NCBI RefSeq assembly: GCF_003382275.1
Contig: NZ_QTJX01000001.1
Coordinates: 434,001-498,000 of the forward strand
Origin: Flagellimonas nanhaiensis
GTDB taxonomy: Bacteria; Bacteroidota; Bacteroidia; Flavobacteriales; Flavobacteriaceae
Direction: 5' to 3'
DNA: 64,000 nt
Below the pieces are notes generated by a model, which saw nothing but the letters and a program-made list of their open reading frames with translations, made no database searches and was not told the DNA's origin. The first letter of the stretch is position 1, and each line of letters opens with the position of its first letter. Positions 1 through 8,585 of the stretch are shown piece after piece. The position numbers and the translations under genes are program-made.

Positions 1-872
1 TGTCAAAGTTGGAAACATCCTCAATACTGTATTTTGGGCCCTTTTCAACCTTGTAGTGCTTAAATTCTGGTATAAGCTCTGGGTTTTCCATTACCTCATT
101 TAAAAAGGAAGTTTCCTCAAAAGCATCATTTTTGGCAAAATGGTTCACGGCCCTGTTCATAAAGAGAACCTCTTGTTGCTTATCTTCAGCAGGTAGCACT
201 ACATCTTTCGCAAAGTTTTGACAGAACTTTAAGTAGTTCTTGGTATAAAAGTTTTCATCGGTCAATGGAATCAATCCCAAAAAATCCTCTACCCAATATT
301 TAGCATCATACCGGTTGCTGTCCACAGAAAGTACTTTAAACCCCTCTTCCTTATCCATGTTAAACACAATGCAGCCTTTATCCAATTTGTTAATGTTGAT
401 GCCCTGGCGAATCAAAATCTCCAAATTCTGCTCGTTTTCCTTGAATTGAAGAAAATCATGCTTTAGTTCACTCTTAAAAATACCTACGGCATCCGTTTTT
501 TCGTTGTCGATGACCATATCGGAGAAGTGTACGACATAAACTTCCCCACTTTTAATATGTGGGTGGTTGGATTGCTCAAAGAGATGTGTGGTTATTTTTT
601 TTGAAACCTGATGGGTGTTTGAAGAATCCTGAAAAATTTCACACACAGAGTTATAGACCTCGTTGAATTCCAAATCTGCTTCATGGGAAAACCTGAAATA
701 GTTCTCTTCTTTCTCCCTGAACGGTTTAAAAAAGTACTCTTTCAGCAGACCGGCCATTTCGTCATTGAGTGAAAAGGGTTCTGAAGAGAGAAAAATGCTC
801 TCGTTTTTACTTTTATTACCCACTCTATGAAGAGAAATACTCTCAATTTGGGCAGAATACAGGTTTAGCATG
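1..872 (-). CDS. Nucleoid-associated protein, NA37/YejK-type family (partial)
   Basis: The reading frame is open from an ATG at 872 to the window edge, giving about 290 residues, so the C-terminus lies outside. It starts MLNLYSAQIESISLHRVGNK and contains the stretch GEVYVVHFSDMVIDNEKTDA, which matches the bacterial nucleoid-associated protein family that includes YejK/NdpA (family knowledge). Members of this family are usually near 340 residues, so roughly 50 are missing. They are cytoplasmic and associate with the nucleoid; the exact role in Bacteroidota is unclear. It is transcribed alone here, followed by the DNA of upstream genes on the same strand. Start choice rests on the first ATG and on the N-terminus agreeing with the family. 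Confidence 0.8.
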
Positions 873-926
873 TTCTTGGGCTATGTTTATGGTTTAAATA
901 GAAGTAAAGAAATCAATTTTGGACTT

Positions 927-1421
927 TCAATTCCAGTTTTCATCAAAGTCGAAGTCATCGTAATTGTCCATAGGGTCTAATCCAACGGATGGGTCTGACT
1001 CAAACTTTTTTTCTGGGGGCGAATCGGGTAATTCACCAAAACTGAACAACAAATTGGGGTAGGTCCGGCCATCTTCTTTTTCGACAATATCGGCCAATTC
1101 CACAAAAAATGTCCACATATTGAAAAAGTCATATACGTAGATCATCTTGGGAGATTGCTCTGTTAATACCTGATCAAGGGAGGTTTCGTTCATGAGCCTA
1201 ATATCGGACCCATTTTCACCCATATCAAACAGTGCAATTTCCTCGTCTTGGTTCCATTCTTCATCACAGGTATAAAAAGAAGCCATTTCACCTCCTTCAA
1301 ACCCAAAGGCTTGGGTTATGGTGTTGTGAAATTCTTCCAATGTATTGTTATCCTCAATTTCAACATCCCTAAAAATATCTTCTTCGGCATCCAGGATAAT
1401 CCTAATCTTGTAAATCATCAA
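927..1421 (-). CDS. Plasmid pRiA4b ORF-3-like family protein
   Basis: This 164-residue acidic protein begins MMIYKIRIILDAEEDIFRDV and carries the hallmark of the pRiA4b ORF-3/IS1096 TnpR-passenger-like family: an N-terminal beta-rich half, then a stretch with FxGGEMASFYT and WNQDEEIALFDMGE. The C-terminal third is very acidic (DPMDNYDDFDFDENWN). The family name comes from mobile elements, but in Bacteroidota these proteins are ordinary chromosomal genes of unknown function. No transposase or inverted repeats lie nearby. It sits 41 nt downstream of ctaA on the same strand and could be co-transcribed with it. Confidence 0.75.
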   Translation of the reverse strand: MMIYKIRIILDAEEDIFRDVEIEDNNTLEEFHNTITQAFGFEGGEMASFYTCDEEWNQDEEIALFDMGENGSDIRLMNETSLDQVLTEQSPKMIYVYDFFNMWTFFVELADIVEKEDGRTYPNLLFSFGELPDSPPEKKFESDPSVGLDPMDNYDDFDFDENWN

Positions 1422-1462
1422 AAAAAATTAGAGTGGGGGCAAATTTACAACAAATTAGTGTT

Positions 1463-2476
1463 TCATTTTGCGAACCTGTGCAAGGTAAAGGTGATTGCTG
1501 CCAATAGGAAAAAAGCCCCGACCTGGTGTGCAACCCCAAGCCAGAGAGGTACAGCATATATAAGGGTCAATACTCCCAATAGAAATTGAAGGAAAACAAG
1601 AACCATAAGCGATTGTATTCCTTTGTGCTGTAGTGTGGTCAGTTTAAGGTTTCGGACCGTGTACCATATCCATATCACAATTCCCACCACAATATAGGCT
1701 AGGTAGCGGTGTATGAATTGGACCCCGCTTTTTCCTTCAAAAAAGTTCTTTATCCAAGGCTGCTGTTCAATAAACACGGTTTCATGTATCAGTTTTCCAT
1801 CACTCATCAATGGCCAGTGGTTGTGAAGGAACCCTGCATCCAAACCAGCAACAAAAGCACCCCACACTATTTGGATAATAATCGTAATGAATCCTAGTCT
1901 AAGAAGGTTTCTTACCTTTTTATTTATTTCATTTTTCGTGGGATAGAGCAGGTCCAGAGCTACCCAAAGGCTGTATGAGAAGGTTAGAAAAGCTGTGGTT
2001 AAATGTGCGGCCAATCTGTAATGTGACACATCTGGACGGTCCACAAGGCCACTTTTTACCATATACCAGCCCAAAAAGCCTTGAAACCCTCCTAAAAAAA
2101 GTAAAACCAAACATTTTTTGATTGTTGGGCGATCCAATTTTTTGGTCGCTAGGAAAAAAAGGAAAGGTAGAATGAAAACCACCCCTATAAACCTCCCGAT
2201 TACCCGGTGCAGCCATTCCCAAAAATAGATGCTCTTAAAATCTTCCAGGGTAAAATGATAGTTGAGTTTTTGATATTCGGGGTATTGTTGGTAAAGTTCA
2301 AAGGCTTCTTGCCATTCTTGCTCGTTCAACGGAGGTATGGTACCCTGTATCAATCTATAATCCGAAATGGAAAGTCCGGAATGGGTAAGTCTTGTAATCC
2401 CTCCAACAACAACCATAATGAAAATAAGAGCACAACCAGTCAACAACCAATAGATTACATATTTGTTTTTCTTCAT
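1463..2476 (-). CDS. ctaA: Heme A synthase, COX15/CtaA family
   Basis: A 337-residue polytopic membrane protein that hydroxylates and oxidises heme O to heme A for cytochrome c oxidase (family knowledge). Eight hydrophobic segments can be seen. The expected histidines lie in membrane segments: H90 in FWEWLHRVIGR, H152 and H158 in SHYRLAAHLT, H256 in FIHRYLAY and H317 in VAHQVGAF. The N-terminal GGITRLTHSGLS motif is typical of the family. The start overlaps the stop of the upstream tRNA nucleotidyltransferase gene by 4 nt (ATGA), so the two are translationally coupled. The length fits the mitochondrial/Bacteroidota type-2 group. Confidence 0.93.
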   Translation of the reverse strand: MKKNKYVIYWLLTGCALIFIMVVVGGITRLTHSGLSISDYRLIQGTIPPLNEQEWQEAFELYQQYPEYQKLNYHFTLEDFKSIYFWEWLHRVIGRFIGVVFILPFLFFLATKKLDRPTIKKCLVLLFLGGFQGFLGWYMVKSGLVDRPDVSHYRLAAHLTTAFLTFSYSLWVALDLLYPTKNEINKKVRNLLRLGFITIIIQIVWGAFVAGLDAGFLHNHWPLMSDGKLIHETVFIEQQPWIKNFFEGKSGVQFIHRYLAYIVVGIVIWIWYTVRNLKLTTLQHKGIQSLMVLVFLQFLLGVLTLIYAVPLWLGVAHQVGAFFLLAAITFTLHRFAK

Positions 2477-3903
2477 TCTGAATGGACTTTTAAATTCATT
2501 TTTTTGCCTTTTTCCAACATAAATTGATAAGCGGCCTCGTGTTCATTGGGAATTTCCCCTTCAAGAATGGCTTCTTTTATGGCGTCCTTGATAATTCCAA
2601 TTTCTTTGGAGGGCTTTAGATTGAAGGTCTTCATGATTTCTTCACCTGTGACCGGAGGCTGAAAGTTTCTAATTTGATCTCGTTCTTCAACTTCTACAAT
2701 TTTCTGACGCACTATTAGAAAATTGTTCTTGTACCTTTTCTGCTTCTTCGGATTTTTTGTGGTAATATCCGCTTCACACAGGGTCATGAGGTCTTCCACA
2801 TGGTCTCCTGCATCAAATACCAAACGGCGCACCGCAGAATCTGTAACATGGTCTTCTGAAAGAATAATGGGTCTGGAGCTCATCAACACCATTTTTTGCA
2901 CAAATTTCATTTTGTCATTGAGCGGCATCCTTAGGCGTTTAAAGAGCTTGTACACCATTTTGGCCCCAACAAATTCGTGGGCATGGAATGTCCATCCAAT
3001 TTTTTTGTGGAATTTTTTGGTGGGAGCTTTTCCAATATCGTGTAGCAAAGCTGCCCATCGCAGCCAGAGATTGTCCGTGGTCCTTGAAATATTGTCCACT
3101 ACCTCCAAAGTGTGCCAAAAATTGTCTTTGTGGCGTTGCCCTTCAATTTCTTCGATGCCCTGTAGGGCCGTAAGTTCGGGCAGGATAATGGGTAAAAGCT
3201 CTGTTTGATGGAGCAATTTGAGACCAACTGAAGGCACTTGACTCATCAATATCTTATGGAGCTCATCTACAATACGTTCTTTTGAAACGATTTTGATTCG
3301 GCCCTTGTTCTCCGTTATGGCCCGAAGCGATTCCAATTCAATGGTAAAGTTCAACTGGGATGCGAATCGAACGGCGCGCATCATTCGAAGAGGGTCATCG
3401 GAATATGTGATTCCAGGCTCCAGTGGTGTTCGGATTATTTTTTGGTCTAAATCGGCCAAACCACCAAAAGGATCTAATAATTGTCCAAAGTTTACCTTAT
3501 TAAGCGCCAGGGCCATGGCGTTTATGGTAAAATCCCGTCTATTTTGGTCGTCCTCCAAGGTGCCATCTTCCACAATGGGCTTTCTACTGTCCCTTTGATA
3601 GCTTTCTTTTCGGGCACCCACAAATTCCAGTTCCATGCCCTGGTACTTGATCATGGCAGTACCAAAGTTTTTAAAAACTGAAACATCCGGTTTGCCCTTT
3701 AGCTTTTCTGCAACCTTTTTGGCCAGTTGTATACCACTTCCAATACCTACAATGTCTATATCTGTTGGAGTTTCCCTCTTTAAAAAAAAATCACGGACGT
3801 ATCCCCCAATCACATAGGATTCCATGCCCAATTCATCGGATACTTCTCCTATCAGTTTAAAAATGGGTTGTGATATAGCGTCTTTGTGAAAGTCCTGCGT
3901 CAT
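2473..3903 (-). CDS. cca: CCA tRNA nucleotidyltransferase / poly(A) polymerase family with HD domain
   Basis: A 476-residue class II nucleotidyltransferase. The head domain shows the G-G-Y-V-R-D element at residues 33-38 and the metal-binding D-x-D at 48-50 (PTDIDIVG). It also has the RRDFTINAMA motif near residue 122 and an HD-type domain around residue 290 (LLHDIGKAPTKK). Such enzymes add or repair the CCA end of tRNA; a pure poly(A) polymerase role is less likely because this is the only candidate visible and Bacteroidota generally carry one. It overlaps tsaC upstream by 1 nt (TAATG) and ctaA downstream by 4 nt. With tsaC it forms a tRNA-maturation pair. Confidence 0.9.
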   Translation of the reverse strand: MTQDFHKDAISQPIFKLIGEVSDELGMESYVIGGYVRDFFLKRETPTDIDIVGIGSGIQLAKKVAEKLKGKPDVSVFKNFGTAMIKYQGMELEFVGARKESYQRDSRKPIVEDGTLEDDQNRRDFTINAMALALNKVNFGQLLDPFGGLADLDQKIIRTPLEPGITYSDDPLRMMRAVRFASQLNFTIELESLRAITENKGRIKIVSKERIVDELHKILMSQVPSVGLKLLHQTELLPIILPELTALQGIEEIEGQRHKDNFWHTLEVVDNISRTTDNLWLRWAALLHDIGKAPTKKFHKKIGWTFHAHEFVGAKMVYKLFKRLRMPLNDKMKFVQKMVLMSSRPIILSEDHVTDSAVRRLVFDAGDHVEDLMTLCEADITTKNPKKQKRYKNNFLIVRQKIVEVEERDQIRNFQPPVTGEEIMKTFNLKPSKEIGIIKDAIKEAILEGEIPNEHEAAYQFMLEKGKKMNLKVHSE

Positions 3904-4463
3904 TACTCCCTAATTACCTTGACCTGGCCACCACTGCTTAATTTTATGATGGAAGAGGGTGAAGGATTTTTGTTCTCATCCGGCAAATTTACCACATAGT
4001 CCACTCCTTTTAAAATTTCTGGGTGTATATCGGAGAACTGTTTGGGAGTAGGAAGACCAGAGATATTCGCCGAGGTGGAAACAATGGGCTTTCCAAATTT
4101 GTTGATGAGATACTGGCAAAACTTATCCGAAGCTACGCGGATAGCCAGGGTATTGTCCTGGGCTACCAGGTTTGGTGCAATACCAACAGGGTCGTCATAG
4201 ACAATGGTTGTGGGTTTTGTTGCCAAATCCATAATGTCGTACGCCACATCGGGAACTTCCTTTACGTGCCTTTCCAACATGGCTTGGTGGGCTACCAAAC
4301 AAATAAGGGCTTTACTATCTTCCCGTTGTTTTAATTGATATACTTTTTTAATGGCTTCTGGATTAGTGGCGTCGCAACCAATGCCCCATACGGTGTCGGT
4401 GGGGTAGAGGATGAGTTTACCTTCTTTGAGCACTTCAATACAATTGTTGATTTCTTCAATCAA
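3903..4463 (-). CDS. tsaC: L-threonylcarbamoyladenylate synthase (Sua5/YciO/YrdC)
   Basis: A 186-residue YrdC-fold protein that makes threonylcarbamoyl-AMP for the t6A modification of ANN-decoding tRNAs (family knowledge). The N-terminus has the family signature LYPTDTVWGIGCDATN, followed by VYQLKQREDSKALICLV. Near the C-terminus is STSANISGLPTP. It lacks the extra Sua5 C-terminal domain, so it is the short TsaC/YrdC form. Its ATG lies 8 nt inside the end of the upstream glycosyltransferase gene and its stop overlaps the cca start. The overlaps indicate an operon from the glycosyltransferase through ctaA. Confidence 0.9.
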   Translation of the reverse strand: MIEEINNCIEVLKEGKLILYPTDTVWGIGCDATNPEAIKKVYQLKQREDSKALICLVAHQAMLERHVKEVPDVAYDIMDLATKPTTIVYDDPVGIAPNLVAQDNTLAIRVASDKFCQYLINKFGKPIVSTSANISGLPTPKQFSDIHPEILKGVDYVVNLPDENKNPSPSSIIKLSSGGQVKVIRE

Positions 4464-5283
4464 TACTATGGAGTTTTAGTTTAAAATGTTGGCTAAGGGC
4501 CAACCATTGGGTTCTGTTTTTGTCCTCGGTAATATTTGATTTCTTCAGACTAACCTTTTGGGATCCCCAGATGGGTATGGGTTCTTTTCCATTGTTTTCT
4601 GCCTGAATGGAAGCTGTTCCTTTTAACAAGGCCATAGCTTTGAACCAAAGATCGTCTGCTTTTGGTGCCAGGTCAAGAAAAAGTTTTTGGTCAAAGACCA
4701 AATCATCCAAAGTGTTTGGAGGATAAAGGGTGCCTCCAGCTCCAATGGGTAAGGTTCTCTTGAGATTTTCGCAGGATTCCGAGCTTGATTTCCATTCACG
4801 ATAAGGAAGTAACTCCCCAGAATCGGAATAACCAATACATCTTGTCTGGTTTCCAATGATGGCTGTTGGTTTTTTTTGATGGCACTCATATAATCTGGAC
4901 AGCCATCTTTTTCTATAGATCATGTCATCATCGCAAGTGACCACAATTTTATCTCCAAAAATTTTAAGTGGCTCCACCAATTTTCGATGTGAACTTGAGT
5001 AGGACGTATACTTTATTGAAAAAAGGTCTCCGGTCAATTTTGCCAATTTTTGAGGAATTTCAGTTTTTAGGTCTTCATGTAGCCAAAGAATTATCTTTTC
5101 GGGCAGCACATCTTGATTGAATATACTCTTTATAGTGAGGTGTACTATTCCCAGTCTGGATGGTATGGAAGCTAGGGAAACTACCACTGGAATGGTAGGT
5201 TTACCTTTGGTAAGTCCTATTTTATTGGCAAAGGTCAATCTCAATTGATTCGACAAGGATACCGGTATTTCTTTGACCTTCAT
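4456..5283 (-). CDS. Glycosyltransferase-like protein, GT-A fold
   Basis: A 275-residue cytoplasmic protein that looks like a divergent family-2-type glycosyltransferase. The N-terminal strand reads VVVSLASIPSRLGIVHLTIK, a pattern seen in Bacteroidota glycosyltransferases with a SIPxR motif. Near residue 118 is VVTCDDDMIYRKRW, a likely DxD metal/nucleotide-sugar site. Donor and acceptor cannot be told from the sequence. It is the first gene of the overlapping run leading into tsaC. On the complementary side of its start, 5302-5309 reads CAAAATTA, so the minus strand carries a TAnnTTTG-type -7 box about 20 nt ahead of the ATG. Confidence 0.72.
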   Translation of the reverse strand: MKVKEIPVSLSNQLRLTFANKIGLTKGKPTIPVVVSLASIPSRLGIVHLTIKSIFNQDVLPEKIILWLHEDLKTEIPQKLAKLTGDLFSIKYTSYSSSHRKLVEPLKIFGDKIVVTCDDDMIYRKRWLSRLYECHQKKPTAIIGNQTRCIGYSDSGELLPYREWKSSSESCENLKRTLPIGAGGTLYPPNTLDDLVFDQKLFLDLAPKADDLWFKAMALLKGTASIQAENNGKEPIPIWGSQKVSLKKSNITEDKNRTQWLALSQHFKLKLHSID

Positions 5284-5336
5284 AAATTGGTTTTAATGTT
5301 TCAAAATTAAGGATATGTGATAATATTTAATATTTC

Positions 5337-5344
5337 TATTTTTG
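5337..5344 (+). promoter_or_regulatory. Candidate -7 box TATTTTTG for the plus-strand glycosyltransferase
   Basis: TATTTTTG matches the Bacteroidota -7 consensus TAnnTTTG. It ends 5 nt before the ATG at 5350, implying a nearly leaderless message. I find no clear TTG -33 element at the usual 17-23 nt distance, so confidence is moderate. A divergent box on the other strand (5302-5309) would serve the minus-strand glycosyltransferase. Confidence 0.45.
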
Positions 5345-5349
5345 CCAAG

Positions 5350-6183
5350 ATGAATCAGAAGGAAAAGGAAATCCCGAAAATATCTGTCATAGTAAGCACT
5401 TATAATGCGGAAGAATGGCTAAAAAAAGTATTATGGGGGTTTAATTGTCAGATTTTCAAGAATTTCGAAGTTGTTGTTGCAGATGATGGGTCTGGACCAA
5501 AGACCAAAGAGTTGTTGGACGAACTTTCTGAAAAGGTGTTTTATGATATCGTTCATGTATGGCAAGAGGACGACGGCTTTCAAAAGTCCAGAATCCTTAA
5601 TAAGGCGGTAGAAGCGTGCAGCGCGCCATATATCATCATGACGGATGGGGATTGCATTCCCCGGGAGGATTTTGTAGAGGTACACTATATCAATAAAGAA
5701 CCAGGTTATTTTATCTCTGGTGGATATTATATGCTCCCTATGAACATTTCCAAATTGATATCACTGGAGGATATAGAACAACAAAAATGTTTTGATATTC
5801 ATTGGTTAAAGGAAAAAGGGATACCAAAGACTTTTAAGAACAATAAGTTGACTGCGAGAGGGTTACTATCGAAATTTTTGAATACTGTAACCCCTACCAA
5901 TGCAAGTTGGAACGGGCATAATTCTTCTGGTTGGAAAAAAGATATCCTAAATGTTAATGGGTTTGACGAAAGGATGCAATACGGTGGACAGGACCGAGAG
6001 TTGGGAGAACGTCTGTTCAACTTTGGAATAAAGTCCAAACAATTGCGTTACAGTGCTGTTTGCGTCCATTTAGACCATAAAAGAGGTTATAAGACCCCAG
6101 AGTCTATTGCAAAAAATAAATCAATTAGAAAGGAGACAAGGACCCAAAAAGAGGTTTGGACCCACTATGGCATTACCAAGTAA
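5350..6183 (+). CDS. Glycosyltransferase family 2 with galactosyltransferase-like C-terminal domain
   Basis: The protein is 277 residues from the ATG at 5350; an in-frame start at 5317 exists, but 5350 follows a -7 box and opens directly into MNQKEKEIPKISVIVSTYNA. Visible motifs are VIVSTYNAEEWL, VVVADDGSGPKT, the DxD in YIIMTDGDCIPRED, and the C-terminal NGFDERMQYGGQDRELGERL. The last is typical of GT2 enzymes with the Glyco_transf_7C extension. It probably transfers a hexose in surface polysaccharide or lipid core assembly (inference). Its 3' end overlaps the convergent glycosyltransferase by 19 nt. Confidence 0.85.
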   Translation: MNQKEKEIPKISVIVSTYNAEEWLKKVLWGFNCQIFKNFEVVVADDGSGPKTKELLDELSEKVFYDIVHVWQEDDGFQKSRILNKAVEACSAPYIIMTDGDCIPREDFVEVHYINKEPGYFISGGYYMLPMNISKLISLEDIEQQKCFDIHWLKEKGIPKTFKNNKLTARGLLSKFLNTVTPTNASWNGHNSSGWKKDILNVNGFDERMQYGGQDRELGERLFNFGIKSKQLRYSAVCVHLDHKRGYKTPESIAKNKSIRKETRTQKEVWTHYGITK

Positions 6184-6968
6184 TAGGCCAGTTCGTTCTT
6201 TTTTTCCAGTCGTTTAAGCTCTCTGAATCTCTCCAAAACTCCTAGGGCATTGAGATAACAAACAATAACTCCCTTTTTTCCATCGAGGAAACCAAGTCTG
6301 AGCACATAATGGTAAAAGAATTTCCAAAAAGGTTTTACCACCATTAGGAAATAGTTGAACTGCTTTTCTTTATAAAAGGCTTCTTTTGCCTTTAATTGAC
6401 CATAACGAAGCATTTTTCCTTTATAGTCTTCATAATTTTTGTAACAGTAGTGGGTAAGCTTTTCTTTTAGGATGCAAGAACCGCCATCCACTTCCAAAGT
6501 CTCATGTACAATCTTTTTGTCAGTAAATTTGGCTTTACTTTTTCTGAACAACCTATGATTTTTATCTGTTTGCCAACCACTAAAGTTCAATGGCTTGTTC
6601 TGGAACATGAAGTTTCTGTAGAACCAATAGGCTTCGCATGCATTAGGATTGTTGATAGTATCTACAATCTCTTTTTGAAGCTTTTCGCTTACCACTTCAT
6701 CAGCATCCAAAAAGAGTATCCAATCGTTGCTCGCTTGCTTTAGAGTAAAGGATTTTTGAGCTGTAAAATTTTCAAACGGATTTTGAATCACCGTAACCTT
6801 GGGGTGATTTTGCAGGTATTCATAAGTACCATCAGTACTATAAGAATCTACAACAATGATTTCATCAGCAAATGAGATGGAATCAAGGCATTTTTCAATA
6901 TAACCCATCTCATTATAGGTTATGATCAGTGCTGACAATTTTTGCTTTGGGGTGCTCAATTCAGCCAT
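6165..6968 (-). CDS. Glycosyltransferase family 2, WaaE/KdtX-like
   Basis: A 267-residue GT2 enzyme. It begins with the nucleotide-sugar-binding strand ALIITYNEMGYIEKCLDSI, then EIIVVDSYSTDGT and DWILFLDADEVVSEKL (DxD). The middle FRKSKAKFTDKKIVHETLEV and the C-terminal YYHYVLRLGFLDGKKG stretch match the WaaE/KdtX-type LPS inner-core beta-1,4-glucosyltransferase family (family knowledge; the sugar is not proven here). It is monocistronic. A CAAAACTA at 6997-7004 gives a TAGTTTTG -7 box on its strand about 29 nt upstream of the ATG. Confidence 0.82.
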   Translation of the reverse strand: MAELSTPKQKLSALIITYNEMGYIEKCLDSISFADEIIVVDSYSTDGTYEYLQNHPKVTVIQNPFENFTAQKSFTLKQASNDWILFLDADEVVSEKLQKEIVDTINNPNACEAYWFYRNFMFQNKPLNFSGWQTDKNHRLFRKSKAKFTDKKIVHETLEVDGGSCILKEKLTHYCYKNYEDYKGKMLRYGQLKAKEAFYKEKQFNYFLMVVKPFWKFFYHYVLRLGFLDGKKGVIVCYLNALGVLERFRELKRLEKKNELAYYLVMP

Positions 6969-7258
6969 ATTTATTGGTGTACAAGTTTGGTGTTTACAAA
7001 ACTATAACAAAAAATTAAGGATAAAATTGTTCCAATGTTTATTTTTCTTACAACAATTGGAATTACAAATTCCCTACTTTTTCTATTTAAAAAATACTAT
7101 TTAGGTTGTTTTGACATATAAGAGATAACGAAAAAGCAAAAGGTTGCTTTCCGTTTTAAAGATTATTCCGTACCTAGTTTGGGAATACTAGACGGCTTAA
7201 TCGAAGATTACCAATAAAATGCAGTCAATATGGTTAAATCAATTGGTATAAACAGTGT
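6969..7258. other. Intergenic region with no gene
   Basis: This A+T-rich gap of 290 bp lies between the dapD 3' end and the start of the WaaE-like gene. Apart from the minus-strand -7 box at 6997-7004 I see no open frame above 25 codons with family resemblance, no tRNA cloverleaf and no strong terminator hairpin. Confidence 0.5.
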
Positions 7259-8074
7259 TTATACAGCAACATCATGCTCTCTAAGAGCATCGTTCAATGA
7301 TGTTTTCTTATCTGTACTTTCCTTTCTTTTTCCAATGATTAATGCACAAGGCACTTGATACTCGCCTGCGGCAAACTTTTTCGTATAACTACCAGGGATT
7401 ACCACAGATCTTGCCGGAACTCTTCCTTTGAGCTCAACAGGTTCATTCCCCGTTACGTCTATTATTTTGGTGGAGGCGGTTAAAACCACATTTGCGCCCA
7501 AAACAGCTTCTTTTTCAACCCGTACCCCTTCAACCACAATACAGCGGGAGCCTATGAACGCATTGTCCTCAATAATAACAGGTGCTGCTTGAAGAGGTTC
7601 TAATACGCCTCCTATTCCCACACCACCACTTAAATGGACATTTTTTCCTATTTGTGCACAGCTTCCCACTGTGGCCCAGGTGTCTACCATGGTGCCTTCA
7701 TCTACGTAAGCCCCAATATTTACATAGCTTGGCATTAGAATGGTTCCTTTGGAGATATAAGCGCCATGACGTGCAACCGCATGTGGAACTACGCGTATAC
7801 CTTTTTCCTGGTATCCCTTTTTTAGGGGAATTTTATCATGATATTCAAAGATTCCAGCCTCCAGCACTTCCATTTTCTGGATAGGAAAATAAAGCACTAC
7901 CGCTTTTTTGACCCACTCATTGATTTGCCAGCCATCTTCTGTGGGTTCCGCACATCTCAATTCCCCATTATCTATCAAGGTTATTACTTCCCTAATGGCA
8001 ATTTGGGTTTTTTCCTCTTTCAACAATTCTCTATTGTCCCAGGCTTCTTCAATAAGTGCGCGCAGTGCATTCAT
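7259..8074 (-). CDS. dapD: 2,3,4,5-tetrahydropyridine-2,6-dicarboxylate N-succinyltransferase
   Basis: A 271-residue trimeric left-handed beta-helix acyltransferase of the succinylase branch of lysine/meso-diaminopimelate synthesis, needed for peptidoglycan. The hexapeptide repeat region is visible from about residue 110 to 215: ILMPSYVNIGAYVDEGTMVD, then SCAQIGKNVHLSGGVGIGGV and NAFIGSRCIVVEGVRVEKEA. The C-terminus VVIPGSYTKK is also typical. Length equals the family norm of about 270. On its strand a TATCTTTG -7 box (plus-strand CAAAGATA, 8089-8096) lies 15 nt before the ATG. It is divergent from ruvX. Confidence 0.95.
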   Translation of the reverse strand: MNALRALIEEAWDNRELLKEEKTQIAIREVITLIDNGELRCAEPTEDGWQINEWVKKAVVLYFPIQKMEVLEAGIFEYHDKIPLKKGYQEKGIRVVPHAVARHGAYISKGTILMPSYVNIGAYVDEGTMVDTWATVGSCAQIGKNVHLSGGVGIGGVLEPLQAAPVIIEDNAFIGSRCIVVEGVRVEKEAVLGANVVLTASTKIIDVTGNEPVELKGRVPARSVVIPGSYTKKFAAGEYQVPCALIIGKRKESTDKKTSLNDALREHDVAV

Positions 8075-8149
8075 GTTTTAGATTTTGGCAAAGATAATTG
8101 GCTTCTTATTAATATCGGTGCATATTTTACTGACATAACATTTTTGACC

Positions 8150-8157
8150 TATTTTTG
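8150..8157 (+). promoter_or_regulatory. Candidate -7 box TATTTTTG for ruvX-def
   Basis: TATTTTTG is an exact TAnnTTTG match ending 14 nt before the TTG start of ruvX. A -33 TTG at the preferred spacing is not evident. The position supports the TTG start rather than a start further downstream. Confidence 0.45.
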
Positions 8158-8171
8158 CCAAAAAATTTGAA

Positions 8172-8582
8172 TTGGCGAGAATTTTGGCATTGGATTATGG
8201 GAAGGTGAGAACAGGAATTGCCGTAACGGATGAACTTCAGTTGATTGCCTCAGGGCTCACCACCGTTGAAACCAAAGAATTACTACCATTTCTTGAAGGT
8301 TATGTTGAAAAGGAAAATGTAGAAAGGTTTGTTATCGGTCTTCCTAAGCAAATGGACAATACCCCATCGGAATCGGAGAGTCTTATTCAGGTTTTTTTGA
8401 AAGAATTGTCGAAAAAATTTCCAGAGATTCCAGTAGAACGGCAAGATGAGCGGTTTACCTCCAAAATGGCCTTTCAATCTATGTTGGAGAGTGGAATGAA
8501 GAAAAAGAAGCGCCAAAATAAGGCCACAGTGGATCAAATAAGTGCTACACTGATTTTACAAGCATACCTTAACAGGATTTAA
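8172..8582 (+). CDS. ruvX: Holliday junction resolvase-like / pre-16S rRNA nuclease RuvX (YqgF)
   Basis: A 136-residue RNase H-fold protein that starts with TTG (MARILALDYGKVRTGIAVTD); no ATG is available in frame, and the N-terminal strand with Asp8 is essential to the fold. Other family motifs are GLPKQMDNTPSE, ERFTSKMA and VDQISATLILQAYL with a late catalytic Asp. Family members process the 5' end of 16S rRNA precursor and were proposed as Holliday junction resolvases. Only 3 nt separate its stop from the def start, so they form an operon. Confidence 0.92.
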   Translation: MARILALDYGKVRTGIAVTDELQLIASGLTTVETKELLPFLEGYVEKENVERFVIGLPKQMDNTPSESESLIQVFLKELSKKFPEIPVERQDERFTSKMAFQSMLESGMKKKKRQNKATVDQISATLILQAYLNRI

Positions 8583-8585
8583 TTT

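Noticed and set aside
927..1421. Possible mobile element because of the pRiA4b ORF-3 / IS1096 family name
   Set aside because: No transposase, terminal inverted repeats or target duplications are nearby, and the family is commonly chromosomal in Bacteroidota.
2207..3817. Several plus-strand open frames across cca and ctaA
   Set aside because: They are antisense shadows of two well-supported conserved genes and show no family resemblance of their own.
6969..7258. Possible tRNA or small RNA in the dapD-glycosyltransferase gap
   Set aside because: No cloverleaf, T-loop consensus (GTTCRANNC in a paired context) or terminator hairpin could be found.
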